From Butyricicoccus pullicaecorum (GTDB lineage Bacteria; Bacillota; Clostridia; Oscillospirales; Butyricicoccaceae): a stretch of 64,000 nt of DNA. The stretch is taken from NCBI GenBank assembly GCA_021531865.1, contig JAFBIW010000002.1, forward strand, positions 124,001-188,000, given 5' to 3'. A program made the position numbers and the translations under genes. Positions within the stretch are counted from its first letter, which is position 1. The number at the start of each line of letters is the position of its first letter. This document shows positions 24,921 through 33,666 of the stretch, one piece after another. The notes beneath the pieces are model-generated. The model did no database searches. It saw only the letters and a list, made by a program, of their open reading frames with translations, and was not told the DNA's origin.

Positions 24921-26999
24921 TTAGTCGTTCAGAGCCTCCATGCGCGCCTTGTTCTCGGCAATGACCTTCTCCTGTACCGGAGCGGGCGCCTCGTCGTAGC
25001 GGATGAACTCGGACTCAAACGAGCCGCGGCCCTGCGTCATCGAGCGCAGCGTGATCGCGTAATCAGACAGCTCAGCCATCGGCACCTCAGCCAGAATCTC
25101 CTGACCGCCCTCGACCGGGTTCATGCCCATGATGCGGCCGCGGCGCTTGTTCAGATCGCCGATGACGTCGCCCATGTAGGAATCGGGAATGAGTACCTTG
25201 AGCGAGCAGATGGGCTCAAGCAGGACGGGAGAGGCCTGCGGGATACCGGCCTTGTAGGCCAGACGAGCCGCCATCTTGAAGGAGAGCTCGTTGGAGTCGA
25301 CGTCGTGATAGGAGCCGTCGGTCAGAGTGGCCTTCAGGCCGACCAGCGGATAGCCAGCGAGCACGCCGTGCTCCATGGCCTCGCGGATGCCCTTTTCAAC
25401 TGCGGGCCAGAAATTCTTCGGAACGGAGCCGCCGAAGATGCTCTCAGCAAAGACGAAATCCTGATCGAGGCAGGGCTCAAAGTCCATCTTGACGTGGCCG
25501 TACTGACCGTGACCGCCCGACTGCTTCTTGTGCTTGCCTTCGACGGAGACCTTTTTGCGGATCTTCTCGCGGTAGGGGATGATCGGCTTGGACAGCTCAA
25601 CGTCCACACCGAACTTGTTCTTGAGCTTGGAGCAGATCACATCCAGATGGATGTCGCCCATGCCCGAAATGGTCATCTGCTTGGTCTCAGCGTTGAACTC
25701 GGTCGAGAAGGACGGATCCTCATCGCGCAGACGGTTCAGGCCGGTGGCCATCTTTTCTTCGTTGCCCTTGGTCTTGGCCGCGATGCCCTGCGTATAGCAC
25801 GGCTTGGGGAGGGCGACCGGATCGAGCTGGACGCGGCGAACCGACATCGAGAGGGTGTCGCCGGTCTTGGTGGTGACGAGCTTGGAGACCGCGCCGATAT
25901 CGCCGCAGCCGATCTCGTCGACCTCGGTCGTCTTCTTGCCGCAGACGGTGTAGATGTGGCCGATCTTTTCGTTGGCGTCGGCGCGCTTGTTGACCAGCGT
26001 CATATCGGGCTTGACCGAGCCGGAGAAGACCTTGAAGTAGGAGAAGCGGCCATACTGGTCGGCAACGGTCTTGAAAACCATCGCGACGGTGGAGCCGTTC
26101 GGGGTGCAGTTGATCTCGATCAGCTCGCCCTTTTCATCCTCGCAGACCTCAACCGGCGCCTCGTCGGGCGAGGGCATGTAGTCCGCGATGCCCTTGAGCA
26201 GAGCAAAGGAACCGATGCCGGTGGCGGCGGTGCCGCAGAATACGGGCGCGATGACCAGATCGCGGACGCCCTGACGGATGCCGGCGATCAGCTCTTCGTC
26301 AGAGAACTCCTCGCCCGCGAAGTAACGCTCCATCAGATCCTCGGACAGCTCGGCGACGTTTTCGCAGAGCGCGGCGCGATGCTGGTCGATGCGGTCCTTC
26401 ATATTTTCGGGGATCGGGATCTCGACGCGCTTGGTGCCCTCCATCTTGTAGGCCTTGCGGATGACGCAGTCGACGATGCCGACGGTGTCACGGTTGCCCT
26501 CGAAGATCGGCACGACGATCGGGCAGACCGAAACGCCGAACTGCTTCTGCAGCTTATGTAACGCACTGTAGTAATCGGAATTCTCCTCGTCGATCTTGGA
26601 GATATAGAACATGCGGGGCATCTTGCGCTCTTCCGCGCGCTTCCAGGCCTTTTCGGTGCCGACGCCCGGGCCGGCCTTGCCGGTCGCGACGATCAGCGCG
26701 GATTCGGAAACGCGGAGCGCCTGATTGACTTCGTTCTCGAAATCAAAGAAGCCCGGGGTGTCCAGCAGATTGATCTTGCAGTTGTTCCAGACCAGCGGCG
26801 CAACCGCAGTCGAGATCGAGAACTGGCGCTTGATCTCCTCGGGGTCAAAGTCACAGACCGTGGTGCCCTCGGGCACCTTGCCGACGCGGTCAGCCACGCC
26901 CGCGGTGAACAGCAGGCTCTCGACAAGAGAGGTCTTGCCGTCGCCGCCATGGCCCATGATACATACGTTTCGAATCTGATTTACCGGATAAGTCGCCAT
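24921..26999 (-). CDS. Elongation factor G-like translational GTPase (EF-G paralogue)
   Basis: Five-domain EF-G family GTPase, 692 residues from the ATG at 26999. G1 is GHGGDGKTSLVE instead of the canonical GHIDAGKTTTTE; G3 is DTPGFFDF and G4 is SKID in place of NKMD. Domain IV retains QSGGHGQYGHV near residue 505, and domain V has YMGDVIGDLNKRRGRI. These departures, and the lack of neighbouring rpsL-rpsG-tufA, mark it as the divergent EF-G-like clade found in many Clostridia rather than the main translocase. A dedicated role (stress or recycling) is inference only. It is monocistronic under its own promoter. Confidence 0.92.
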   Translation of the reverse strand: MATYPVNQIRNVCIMGHGGDGKTSLVESLLFTAGVADRVGKVPEGTTVCDFDPEEIKRQFSISTAVAPLVWNNCKINLLDTPGFFDFENEVNQALRVSESALIVATGKAGPGVGTEKAWKRAEERKMPRMFYISKIDEENSDYYSALHKLQKQFGVSVCPIVVPIFEGNRDTVGIVDCVIRKAYKMEGTKRVEIPIPENMKDRIDQHRAALCENVAELSEDLMERYFAGEEFSDEELIAGIRQGVRDLVIAPVFCGTAATGIGSFALLKGIADYMPSPDEAPVEVCEDEKGELIEINCTPNGSTVAMVFKTVADQYGRFSYFKVFSGSVKPDMTLVNKRADANEKIGHIYTVCGKKTTEVDEIGCGDIGAVSKLVTTKTGDTLSMSVRRVQLDPVALPKPCYTQGIAAKTKGNEEKMATGLNRLRDEDPSFSTEFNAETKQMTISGMGDIHLDVICSKLKNKFGVDVELSKPIIPYREKIRKKVSVEGKHKKQSGGHGQYGHVKMDFEPCLDQDFVFAESIFGGSVPKNFWPAVEKGIREAMEHGVLAGYPLVGLKATLTDGSYHDVDSNELSFKMAARLAYKAGIPQASPVLLEPICSLKVLIPDSYMGDVIGDLNKRRGRIMGMNPVEGGQEILAEVPMAELSDYAITLRSMTQGRGSFESEFIRYDEAPAPVQEKVIAENKARMEALND

Positions 27000-27069
27000 A
27001 ATAATTACACTCTCCTGCCAATTTGGTATTCGCTTTGCGCACATCGGAGTCGAATACTCCTTGTTCGTA

Positions 27070-27098
27070 ATTATAACCCATGCTCGGTCGAAATGCAA
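27070..27098 (-). promoter_or_regulatory. Sigma-A promoter for the EF-G-like gene
   Basis: Minus strand TTGCAT (complement of 27093-27098), 17-nt spacer, TATAAT (27070-27075), about 70 nt ahead of the ATG. Confidence 0.8.
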
Positions 27099-27130
27099 AT
27101 ACTTTTTTGTGCAAAATGCACGTTTTCGTG

Positions 27131-27172
27131 AAAAAAAGAAGAACAGCGTTCGACAGAACACTGTTCTTCTTG
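27131..27172 (-). terminator. Terminator after the P-type-ATPase-like gene
   Basis: Minus-strand AAGAAGAACAGTGTTC / GAACGCTGTTCTTCTT hairpin (one G-U pair), 4-nt loop, followed by a T-run. It closes the rlmB-pseudoATPase unit. Confidence 0.9.
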
Positions 27173-27187
27173 CACAAATCTACCGGT

Positions 27188-29302
27188 TTACAGTCCCTTT
27201 CTGGTATGAAAAGTGACAAAAAAGGCCGGAATATACCAAAGGATCATATAAATCAAAAGATTTCGGGGCGTGACCGCCTGCGGCTGCTGCTGGAACGCCA
27301 GATAGAAGATCAGGAGCAGGCCGCACAGGCCGCCGATCGCGCCCAGGATCAGATTGGAGCGCATCGCGCCCGACAGCTTGTCGGCCGACTGGTGCACCTG
27401 CGCGAAGGGCGCGACGCCGTCGCGCGAGAGGATGGCGCAGGGCGCGTCGCCCTCGACATAGGCCGAGGAGGTGACCTGATCGAGCCGGTCGGCCGCGACC
27501 TCACCCACCTGTCCGCGCCGGATCTCGAACATCTTCTGAATCATCTCGGGCGAGACGTTGAAATCGCGCGCGGCCAGCTCAGGCCGGATGCCAAGACGAA
27601 TCAGGGCGTGCAGGGCGCTGAAGGTCTGCGCGTTGGCGTGGTAAGCCAGCAGGATGACGCCGGCGGGCTGACCGTTGATGACCACATAAACACCGCTCTG
27701 CGTGCCCTTACCCGCTTCCACCTCCTGCACGGGCATGCCCATGCGGGCCATGTACGCCGCCGTGCCGACCAGAACGGTATCCCCGCCGATCTCGCCCGAC
27801 AGGCCGCCCATGTCATAGGCGCGGATGTCGCTGGCGCGTGCCGGACGGCCGTACTGCTCCCGCAGAGCCTCGGCAAGCACCTTGCTGATCTCCATGCCAT
27901 AGCCGTCGGTCACAGCGACCGCGTAGGACAGCAGCTTCTCCGGGGTATAGCCGGTATGGGCGCGCACCTCGGTGATCGAGACCGTGCCGCTCGGGAAGAG
28001 GTCGCCGTCCTGCAGAACAGCGCGGCGCGCCTTGCGGATGTGGAAGGCGCTCCGTCCGCCCGCGATGGCCGCGCCCTCCGAGAGCAGGCGGCGGGAGACG
28101 TTCAGATACGCCTTGCCGAAGGCGCACAGGATGGGCAGGGGTGTTGTGATGGTCAGCATCGCGCTGAGCGCCCAGAAAAAGTCGGTATAGCTCTTATTGG
28201 CGGCCACAACAACGACCGACAGGACGATCGAAGCGGCCAGCGCCAGCGGCGCGTAGACCTTCGCGAAGCGCTCGGTCGAATCCGGGCGTTCCAGCTCGCG
28301 CAGGAAGGCCGTGCGGTCGGTCATGCGGCACTTGACCGTGCGGCGGGCATGGTCGGTGCTGTCGCCGTGGCAGTAAACGCCCATCGGGGTCTCGTGCAGG
28401 GTGACCGCCTTGTAGGCGCGGGCGCGACCCGCGAAGCGGTTCTTTTCCTCACACATCGCGGCGAAGAGCAGCAGAATGCAGATCGAGGAATAGGGCAGCA
28501 CGCCGCCCCAGCCCGCGATGATGAAGGACATGCAGTGCAGGATGGCGGCCATGTTGGCCAGCGCAACCAGAGACGCCCGGTCAGCGTGACCGGAGACCAG
28601 ATTGTAGAAGCCCAGACCGATCACGTCGATGCCGATGAGCATGGCGATGATCTGGCAGGCGATCTGAACGAGCACGAACAGGCGCGGGCTTTCCGCAAAG
28701 CGGATGAGCGCCGGGATCGGCAGACCGAGACCCTCAGCAACGGTCAGATACAGGGCGACGAGACCGAGCAGCAGCACCGGGATGCAGCGGCCGGACAGGC
28801 TCTTGACCCGCTTCTGAGCGGCGTGCATGGCCTTGACCGGGTCACGCACGACGATCTCCTCATCCTCGTCGGCACGGCGGCGCGCGGCGCGGCGGGCGGG
28901 CTGTGCGGACGGTTCGGACGCTTCTGCTTCCCTGTCGTCCGCCGCAGTCGCGGCGGCGCGGGCGGGCGCGGCCTTCTGTGCGGGCGCAGGCTCGCGTGCC
29001 GGACGTGCGGGCGGCGCGGCCGGACTGGCCGCGTCGGTGAACCGGGGCGGCTCGGGCTTGCGGGCCTCCTGCTCGGCGCGGGTCATGTCCACAACGCCGC
29101 TGACCTCGGCCAGAATATCGTCCAGATTGTAGCTGCCCGGTGTAGGCGCGGCGGACGGCTTGGCCGCCGGTCGGGGCGCTTCCTGCCGGGGCGCGGCAGA
29201 CGGCGCAGGCGCGGCCTTCTGCACAGGCGCAGGCTCAGGGATGTCCTCACCGAGCATCCGGCGGATGTCGTTGAGCTCAGCGGTATCGAATTTATTGCTC
29301 AT
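27188..29302 (-). CDS. P-type-ATPase-like membrane protein lacking catalytic motifs (pseudoenzyme)
   Basis: Protein of 704 residues (ATG after GAGGAG). Residues 1-165 are Ala/Pro/Arg-rich and probably disordered, with one ordered-looking NLDDILAEV segment. Membrane helices occur near 175-195, 208-236, 243-264, 268-283, 350-370, 375-400 and at the C-terminus (650-670, 682-700). The fold from 345 to 670 follows P1B ATPases: TPLP stands where CPC or SPC should bind the ion (about 387-390), LQDGDLFPSGT replaces DKTGTLTxG (about 431-440), VLVGTAAYM matches the N-domain strand, ARDFN stands for TGDN (about 578-582) and SRDGVAPFA for GDGxNDAPA (about 626-634). The actuator-domain TGE loop is missing. 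Transport activity is therefore unlikely; a regulatory or scaffold role is inference. Co-transcribed with rlmB, 8 nt apart. Confidence 0.75.
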   Translation of the reverse strand: MSNKFDTAELNDIRRMLGEDIPEPAPVQKAAPAPSAAPRQEAPRPAAKPSAAPTPGSYNLDDILAEVSGVVDMTRAEQEARKPEPPRFTDAASPAAPPARPAREPAPAQKAAPARAAATAADDREAEASEPSAQPARRAARRRADEDEEIVVRDPVKAMHAAQKRVKSLSGRCIPVLLLGLVALYLTVAEGLGLPIPALIRFAESPRLFVLVQIACQIIAMLIGIDVIGLGFYNLVSGHADRASLVALANMAAILHCMSFIIAGWGGVLPYSSICILLLFAAMCEEKNRFAGRARAYKAVTLHETPMGVYCHGDSTDHARRTVKCRMTDRTAFLRELERPDSTERFAKVYAPLALAASIVLSVVVVAANKSYTDFFWALSAMLTITTPLPILCAFGKAYLNVSRRLLSEGAAIAGGRSAFHIRKARRAVLQDGDLFPSGTVSITEVRAHTGYTPEKLLSYAVAVTDGYGMEISKVLAEALREQYGRPARASDIRAYDMGGLSGEIGGDTVLVGTAAYMARMGMPVQEVEAGKGTQSGVYVVINGQPAGVILLAYHANAQTFSALHALIRLGIRPELAARDFNVSPEMIQKMFEIRRGQVGEVAADRLDQVTSSAYVEGDAPCAILSRDGVAPFAQVHQSADKLSGAMRSNLILGAIGGLCGLLLIFYLAFQQQPQAVTPRNLLIYMILWYIPAFFVTFHTRKGL

Positions 29303-29310
29303 GTCTCTCC

Positions 29311-30096
29311 TCACTTCTTCTCACAAATTCTGCGGCGCACCGCTTCAAACAGCAGCACAGCCGCCGCATTCGACGCGTTGAGCGAGTTGACCTTGCCCCG
29401 CATCGGGATACTGACGATGAAATCGCACTTTTCGCGGACGAGACGGCTGATGCCCTCGCCCTCCGAGCCGATGACGATGGCGGTCGGCCCGGCGAAGTCG
29501 GCCTCGTACAGACCGACGGTGCCGTCGGCCTCCGCGCCGAACAGCCAGACGCCGCGCGCCTTCAGCGTGTCGATCAGGCTGGGCAGATTGACCGCCTTAT
29601 GCACCGGGATGTGCTCGATCGCGCCCGCCGAAGCGCGTGCCGCAACTGCGGTCAGGCCGGCCGCCCGCCGCTTGGGGATGATGACGCCATGCGCGCCCGC
29701 CGTCTCAGCCGAGCGGATGATCGCGCCCAGATTGTGCGGGTCGGCGATGCCGTCGCAGATGACGAACAGAGGTGGCTCACCCGCCGCCTCGGCGCGGGCA
29801 AACAGCTCATCCAGTGTAGCGTAAGCATGAGCCGCCGCCTGCGCGATGACGCCCTGATGATTGCCGGTCGGGCTCATACCGTCCAGCTTGCGCCGGTCGC
29901 ACTCGACTACGGGCACGCCCGCGCGGCGCGCCAGCGCGATGATATCGCCCATGCGCGCGCCCTGCGCCACGAAGACCTTATCGCAGTCATGTCCGGCGCG
30001 CAGCAGCTCGGTCACCGCGTTCCTGCCCTCGAGCAGGGTGGTCTCGGTCTCCTCCGCATGCGGCGCACGGCCTTTTTTCTCTCTATGATCCTGCAT
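29311..30096 (-). CDS. rlmB: 23S rRNA (guanosine-2'-O)-methyltransferase RlmB
   Basis: SPOUT methyltransferase that modifies G2251 in the 23S rRNA P-loop. The 261-residue protein has the N-terminal substrate-binding domain (TLLEGRNAVTELLRAGH; residues 22-95), then DPHNLGAIIRSAETAGAHG near 123, AIVIGSEGEGISRLV near 205 and the terminal SLNASNAAAVLLFEAVRR. It leads a two-gene unit with the P-type-ATPase-like protein. The second SpoU gene in this window (12963-13769) shares the C-terminal motifs but not the RlmB N-terminal domain. Confidence 0.94.
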   Translation of the reverse strand: MQDHREKKGRAPHAEETETTLLEGRNAVTELLRAGHDCDKVFVAQGARMGDIIALARRAGVPVVECDRRKLDGMSPTGNHQGVIAQAAAHAYATLDELFARAEAAGEPPLFVICDGIADPHNLGAIIRSAETAGAHGVIIPKRRAAGLTAVAARASAGAIEHIPVHKAVNLPSLIDTLKARGVWLFGAEADGTVGLYEADFAGPTAIVIGSEGEGISRLVREKCDFIVSIPMRGKVNSLNASNAAAVLLFEAVRRRICEKK

Positions 30097-30144
30097 GTTT
30101 CAGCTCCCATCCAGTTCAAAACCTGTTTTTCCAGCTTCTTTTTT

Positions 30145-30174
30145 ATTATAGCACAGGGACAGGCGCCCATTCAA
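30145..30174 (-). promoter_or_regulatory. Promoter for rlmB and the P-type-ATPase-like gene
   Basis: Minus strand TTGAAT (complement of 30169-30174), 18-nt spacer, TATAAT (30145-30150) with a TG one base before it (extended -10). Confidence 0.8.
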
Positions 30175-30228
30175 CGTCGTTCCGCCGAATTCACCAAATT
30201 GTTACCGGCTTTTGTTTGCAGATTCCAT

Positions 30229-30260
30229 AAAAAAACGGAACAGGCAAACCGCCTGTTCCG
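30229..30260 (-). terminator. Terminator of the amino-acid operon after lysC
   Basis: CGGAACAGGC / GCCTGTTCCG (10 bp, 5-nt loop) on the minus strand with seven T, 24 nt past the aspartokinase stop. Confidence 0.93.
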
Positions 30261-30283
30261 CGTGTGTCCGATCCGGATATCTG

Positions 30284-31492
30284 TTATACGTTGAAGAACT
30301 TCTCGTGGATCGCCTTGACCGCCTTCTCGCTGTCCTCCTCGTTGATGAGGACGGAGATCTTGATCTCAGAGGTCGAGATCATGCGGATATTGATGCCCGC
30401 GCCGGCCAGCGCCTCGAACATCTTGGCCGCGACGCCCGGGTTGGACGCCATGCCCGCGCCGACGATCGAGACCTTGGCAACGCCGGTGTTGATCGAAACG
30501 TCCTCGAAGCCGAGCTGCTCCTTGTTCGCCGCCAGGATCTTGCCGACCTCCTCGGCCTTATCCTGCTGGATCGTGAAGGTGATGGACTTCTTGTTCTTCT
30601 GGCCGACCGACTGCAGAATGATATCGATGTTGACCTTATGCTTGGCCAGCAGAGAGAATACCTTAAAGGCTACGCCCGGCTCGTCGGGCAGGTTGATAAT
30701 CGCTACGCGCGCACAATTATTATCACGGGCTACGCCGCTTACATTCATCTTTTCCATGTCAGAACCCTCCTTGACTTTGGTACCCGGATTGCGGGAGAAG
30801 CTGGATACGACCTCGAGATCGACGTTGTACTTTTTCGCCATCTCGACCGAACGGTTGTGCAGAACCTGCGCGCCCAGCGTCGCCAGCTCGAGCATTTCGT
30901 CATACGTGATCTCGTCGAGCTTGCGCGCGTCCTTGACGATGCGCGGATCGGCGGTGTAAACGCCGTCGACGTCGGTGTAGATCTGGCACAGGTCGGCGCC
31001 CAGTGAAGCCGCGATCGCGACAGCGGTCGTGTCCGAGCCGCCGCGGCCCAGCGTCGTGATGTCGTCCTGCTTGTTGATGCCCTGGAAGCCCGCAACGATG
31101 ACGATGCGGTTGCGATCCAGCTCGGAGCGGATGCGTTCGCCCGTGACCTTGCGGATGCGCGCCTCGGAATAGTTGATGTCGGTCTCGATGCCCGCCTGCC
31201 AGCCGGTCAGGGAGATGACCGGATAGCCCAGCTTCTGGATCGCCATGGCCAGCAGCGCCATCGAGATCTGCTCGCCCGCCGACAGCAGCACGTCCATCTC
31301 ACGCTTGGACGGACGGTCGTTCAGCTCGGCCGCCTTCTCGATGAAATCATCGGTGGTATCGCCCTGTGCAGAAACAACGACGACGACCTGGTTGCCCGCC
31401 TTGTAGGTGCTCGTTACGATGTCCGCAACGTTCATCAGACGTTCCGTGTTGGCGACCGAGGTGCCGCCGAACTTCTGTACAATTAAACTCAT
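30284..31492 (-). CDS. lysC: Aspartate kinase
   Basis: Phosphorylates aspartate, the entry step to lysine, threonine and methionine. The 402-residue protein opens SLIVQKFGGTSVANTERL (kinase KFGGTS motif), has GRGGSDTTAVAIAASLGAD near residue 150-170, and two C-terminal ACT domains (from about 265 and 340; LPDEPGVAFKVFSLLAKHKVNID). An internal ATG near residue 248 (MEKMNVSGVARDNN) sits where class II aspartokinases make a beta subunit from an internal start. Last gene of the pheB-hom-thrB-lysC operon. Confidence 0.95.
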   Translation of the reverse strand: MSLIVQKFGGTSVANTERLMNVADIVTSTYKAGNQVVVVVSAQGDTTDDFIEKAAELNDRPSKREMDVLLSAGEQISMALLAMAIQKLGYPVISLTGWQAGIETDINYSEARIRKVTGERIRSELDRNRIVIVAGFQGINKQDDITTLGRGGSDTTAVAIAASLGADLCQIYTDVDGVYTADPRIVKDARKLDEITYDEMLELATLGAQVLHNRSVEMAKKYNVDLEVVSSFSRNPGTKVKEGSDMEKMNVSGVARDNNCARVAIINLPDEPGVAFKVFSLLAKHKVNIDIILQSVGQKNKKSITFTIQQDKAEEVGKILAANKEQLGFEDVSINTGVAKVSIVGAGMASNPGVAAKMFEALAGAGINIRMISTSEIKISVLINEEDSEKAVKAIHEKFFNV

Positions 31493-31535
31493 TCTTTGTA
31501 TCCTCCTTCGGGGCTGACGCCCTTACTCACAAATG

Positions 31536-32429
31536 TCAAAAGGCAGTGACCGTCGCGCCCACCTCGTCGCAGGTCAGCCGGATGGGCTTCCAGTGCGGGA
31601 AGTGCTGCTCGCAGTACATCTGCGCGCGGGACAGATAGGTCTTGTCCTCGGCGTCCACGATCGCGATAATGGACGGGCCTGCGCCCGAAATGAACGAACC
31701 CAGCGCACCCATGCACTTGGCCGCGTGCATGACGTCGCGGCCGTTCGGGATGAGGTCGAAGCGGTAGGGTTGGTGCAGGCAGTCGCCCACGGCCACGCCC
31801 ACGTTTTCGAGCTTGCCGGTGGTCAGCGAACCGGCCAGCAGGGCGGCGCGCGCCAGATTGAAGACCGCGTCGTGGTGCGCGACCTGCCGGGGCAGGGCCG
31901 CGCGGGCCTTCTCGGTCGAAAGCTCGAAATCCGGGATAAAGGTGATGAAATCGACCGTGCCGTTCATCGGCACGCGGACGCTCCAGACCTTGCCGTATTC
32001 CAGCAGAGCGACGCAGAAGCCGCCCAGAATGGCCGGGGTCGAGTTGTCCGGGTGACCCTCGATCGAGGCCGCCAGGTCGATGATGTTCTCCTGATTGAGC
32101 GGGTTGCCCAGCAGCGCGTTCGCGCCCAGAATGCCGGCGACCGTGCAGGCCGAGGACGAACCCAGACCGCGGGTCTGCGGAATCGCGCAGTCCTCGACGA
32201 TCTTCATGCCGGTCAGCGGCTTGCCGCACATTTCGTACACCTTTTTGGCGCACTGATAGATGAGGTTGGATTCGTCCTTGGGGACGTTCTCGCCGTTGAC
32301 GTCCGAAATGTCGATGACGTCCGACTCCTCCATCGTGATGACGTTATAGAGATCCAGCGCAATGCCGATGCTGTCATAGCCCGAGCCCATGTTGGCGCTG
32401 GTTGCAGGTACTTTTACTTTGACGCCCAT
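31536..32429 (-). CDS. thrB: Homoserine kinase
   Basis: GHMP-family kinase, 297 residues, that makes O-phosphohomoserine for threonine synthesis. From the ATG at 32429 it reads GVKVKVPATSANMGSGYDS, then the phosphate-binding motif QTRGLGSSSACTVAGI near residue 83 and a C-terminal FISGAGPSIIAIVD motif. It lies 22 nt after hom; threonine synthase is not in the window. Confidence 0.95.
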   Translation of the reverse strand: MGVKVKVPATSANMGSGYDSIGIALDLYNVITMEESDVIDISDVNGENVPKDESNLIYQCAKKVYEMCGKPLTGMKIVEDCAIPQTRGLGSSSACTVAGILGANALLGNPLNQENIIDLAASIEGHPDNSTPAILGGFCVALLEYGKVWSVRVPMNGTVDFITFIPDFELSTEKARAALPRQVAHHDAVFNLARAALLAGSLTTGKLENVGVAVGDCLHQPYRFDLIPNGRDVMHAAKCMGALGSFISGAGPSIIAIVDAEDKTYLSRAQMYCEQHFPHWKPIRLTCDEVGATVTAF

Positions 32430-32451
32430 TGGTTTTCTCCTTTGCCTGACC

Positions 32452-33612
32452 TTAGAGCACGCGCATCGCGCCCGCCGCCTCACCGACGGCCTCATGCAGC
32501 GCGTTCGCCGTCATCGGCTTGGTAATGACCGCGCCGTCGATCTTGCGGTCAACGATCGCTTCAGGCGCCTCGCCCGGCACATACCACGCGCTCTCGAGGG
32601 CATCCAGCGGCAGCAGGAGCTTTTCGGAGCCGTCGCCCCATTCGACCGGGCGGCGCTTGTCAGCGTGCGCGATGGCGTCCATCATATCGGCAACGACAGC
32701 CGAAGCGGTCGCCAGCTTGCCCGCGCCCTGACCGTAGAACATGACCTCACCGACCGCGTTGCCGGTGACCATAATGCCGTTGAAGACCTCCTCGACCGCG
32801 GCCAGCGGGCTGCTCTTGGCAACCAGATGGGGGGCGACGAAGGCGTAGATCTTGCCGTTCTCGGCGCGCTTGGCGCGGCCGATCAGCTTGATGACGTAGC
32901 CCAGCTCATCCGCCAGCGCGACGTCCTTAAGGGTGATCTTGCTGATGCCCTGGCAGGAGACCTCGTTCGGGTCGATCTTGTCGCCGAAGGCGAGGTCGGA
33001 CAGAATGCAGATCTTGCGGCAGGCGTCGTGACCCTCGATGTCGGCGGTCGGATCGTTCTCGGCATAGCCCAGCGCCTGTGCCTGCTTGAGCGCGTCCTCA
33101 AAGGAGACGCCCTTGTGGATCATCTCGCTCAGAATGTAGTTTGTGGTGCCGTTCAGGATGCCGCAGATCTCGTCAATACGGTTGGCCGCCAGACACTGCA
33201 TCATCGGGCGGATGACCGGGATGCCGCCGCCGACCGACGCTTCAAACAGGTAGTTGACGTTGTGCGCCTTGGCCAGCGCGAGCAGCTCCTCGCCGTGGGT
33301 CGCGACCAGCTCCTTGTTCGAGGTGCACACGCTCTTGCCCGCCTTGAGGCAGCGCTTGGTGAACTCATACGCCGCACCGACGCCGCCCATGACCTCGGCC
33401 ACGACGGTGACCTCGGGATCGTTCTCGATGACGGAGAAATCGGTGATGAACTTATCCGCGTAGGGCAGCGACGAGAAGTCGCGCAGGTCGAGCACGTACT
33501 TGACCTCGACCGGCTGGCCGACCGCACGGGAGATTTCGCGTGCGTTCATCTCGAACACCGCGTATACGCCCGAGCCGACGGTACCGTGACCCATGATAGC
33601 AACTTGAATCAT
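32452..33612 (-). CDS. hom: Homoserine dehydrogenase with shortened C-terminus
   Basis: Reduces aspartate semialdehyde to homoserine. The 386-residue protein has the NAD(P) motif VAIMGHGTVGSGV at residues 4-16, the substrate domain with CTSNKELVATHG, EASVGGGIPVIRP and ILNGTTNYILSEM, and GYAENDPTADIEGHDACRK around 195-213. It ends about 45-50 residues short of family members with a full C-terminal ACT domain; the last segment (PGEAPEAIVDRKIDGAVITKP split) looks like a reduced ACT remnant. A separate ACT protein gene (pheB) lies 54 nt upstream. Feedback control by threonine may be altered (inference). Confidence 0.94.
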   Translation of the reverse strand: MIQVAIMGHGTVGSGVYAVFEMNAREISRAVGQPVEVKYVLDLRDFSSLPYADKFITDFSVIENDPEVTVVAEVMGGVGAAYEFTKRCLKAGKSVCTSNKELVATHGEELLALAKAHNVNYLFEASVGGGIPVIRPMMQCLAANRIDEICGILNGTTNYILSEMIHKGVSFEDALKQAQALGYAENDPTADIEGHDACRKICILSDLAFGDKIDPNEVSCQGISKITLKDVALADELGYVIKLIGRAKRAENGKIYAFVAPHLVAKSSPLAAVEEVFNGIMVTGNAVGEVMFYGQGAGKLATASAVVADMMDAIAHADKRRPVEWGDGSEKLLLPLDALESAWYVPGEAPEAIVDRKIDGAVITKPMTANALHEAVGEAAGAMRVL

Positions 33613-33666
33613 GTGATATATCCTCCTCAGAGACGGCCCGGCGGGCCGCCGCTTGATTTACTGTGT

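Noticed and set aside
27080-29824. 914-codon open frame on the plus strand over the P-type-ATPase-like gene
   Set aside because: Antisense to real genes in GC-rich sequence; low-complexity Arg/Ala/Gly/His protein, crosses two gene boundaries and the terminator at 27131, no Shine-Dalgarno. Similar antisense frames at 1105-2787, 3274-4956, 13955-15889, 21164-23335, 24864-26561, 32389-34293, 34376-36427 and 40138-41406 were rejected for the same reason.
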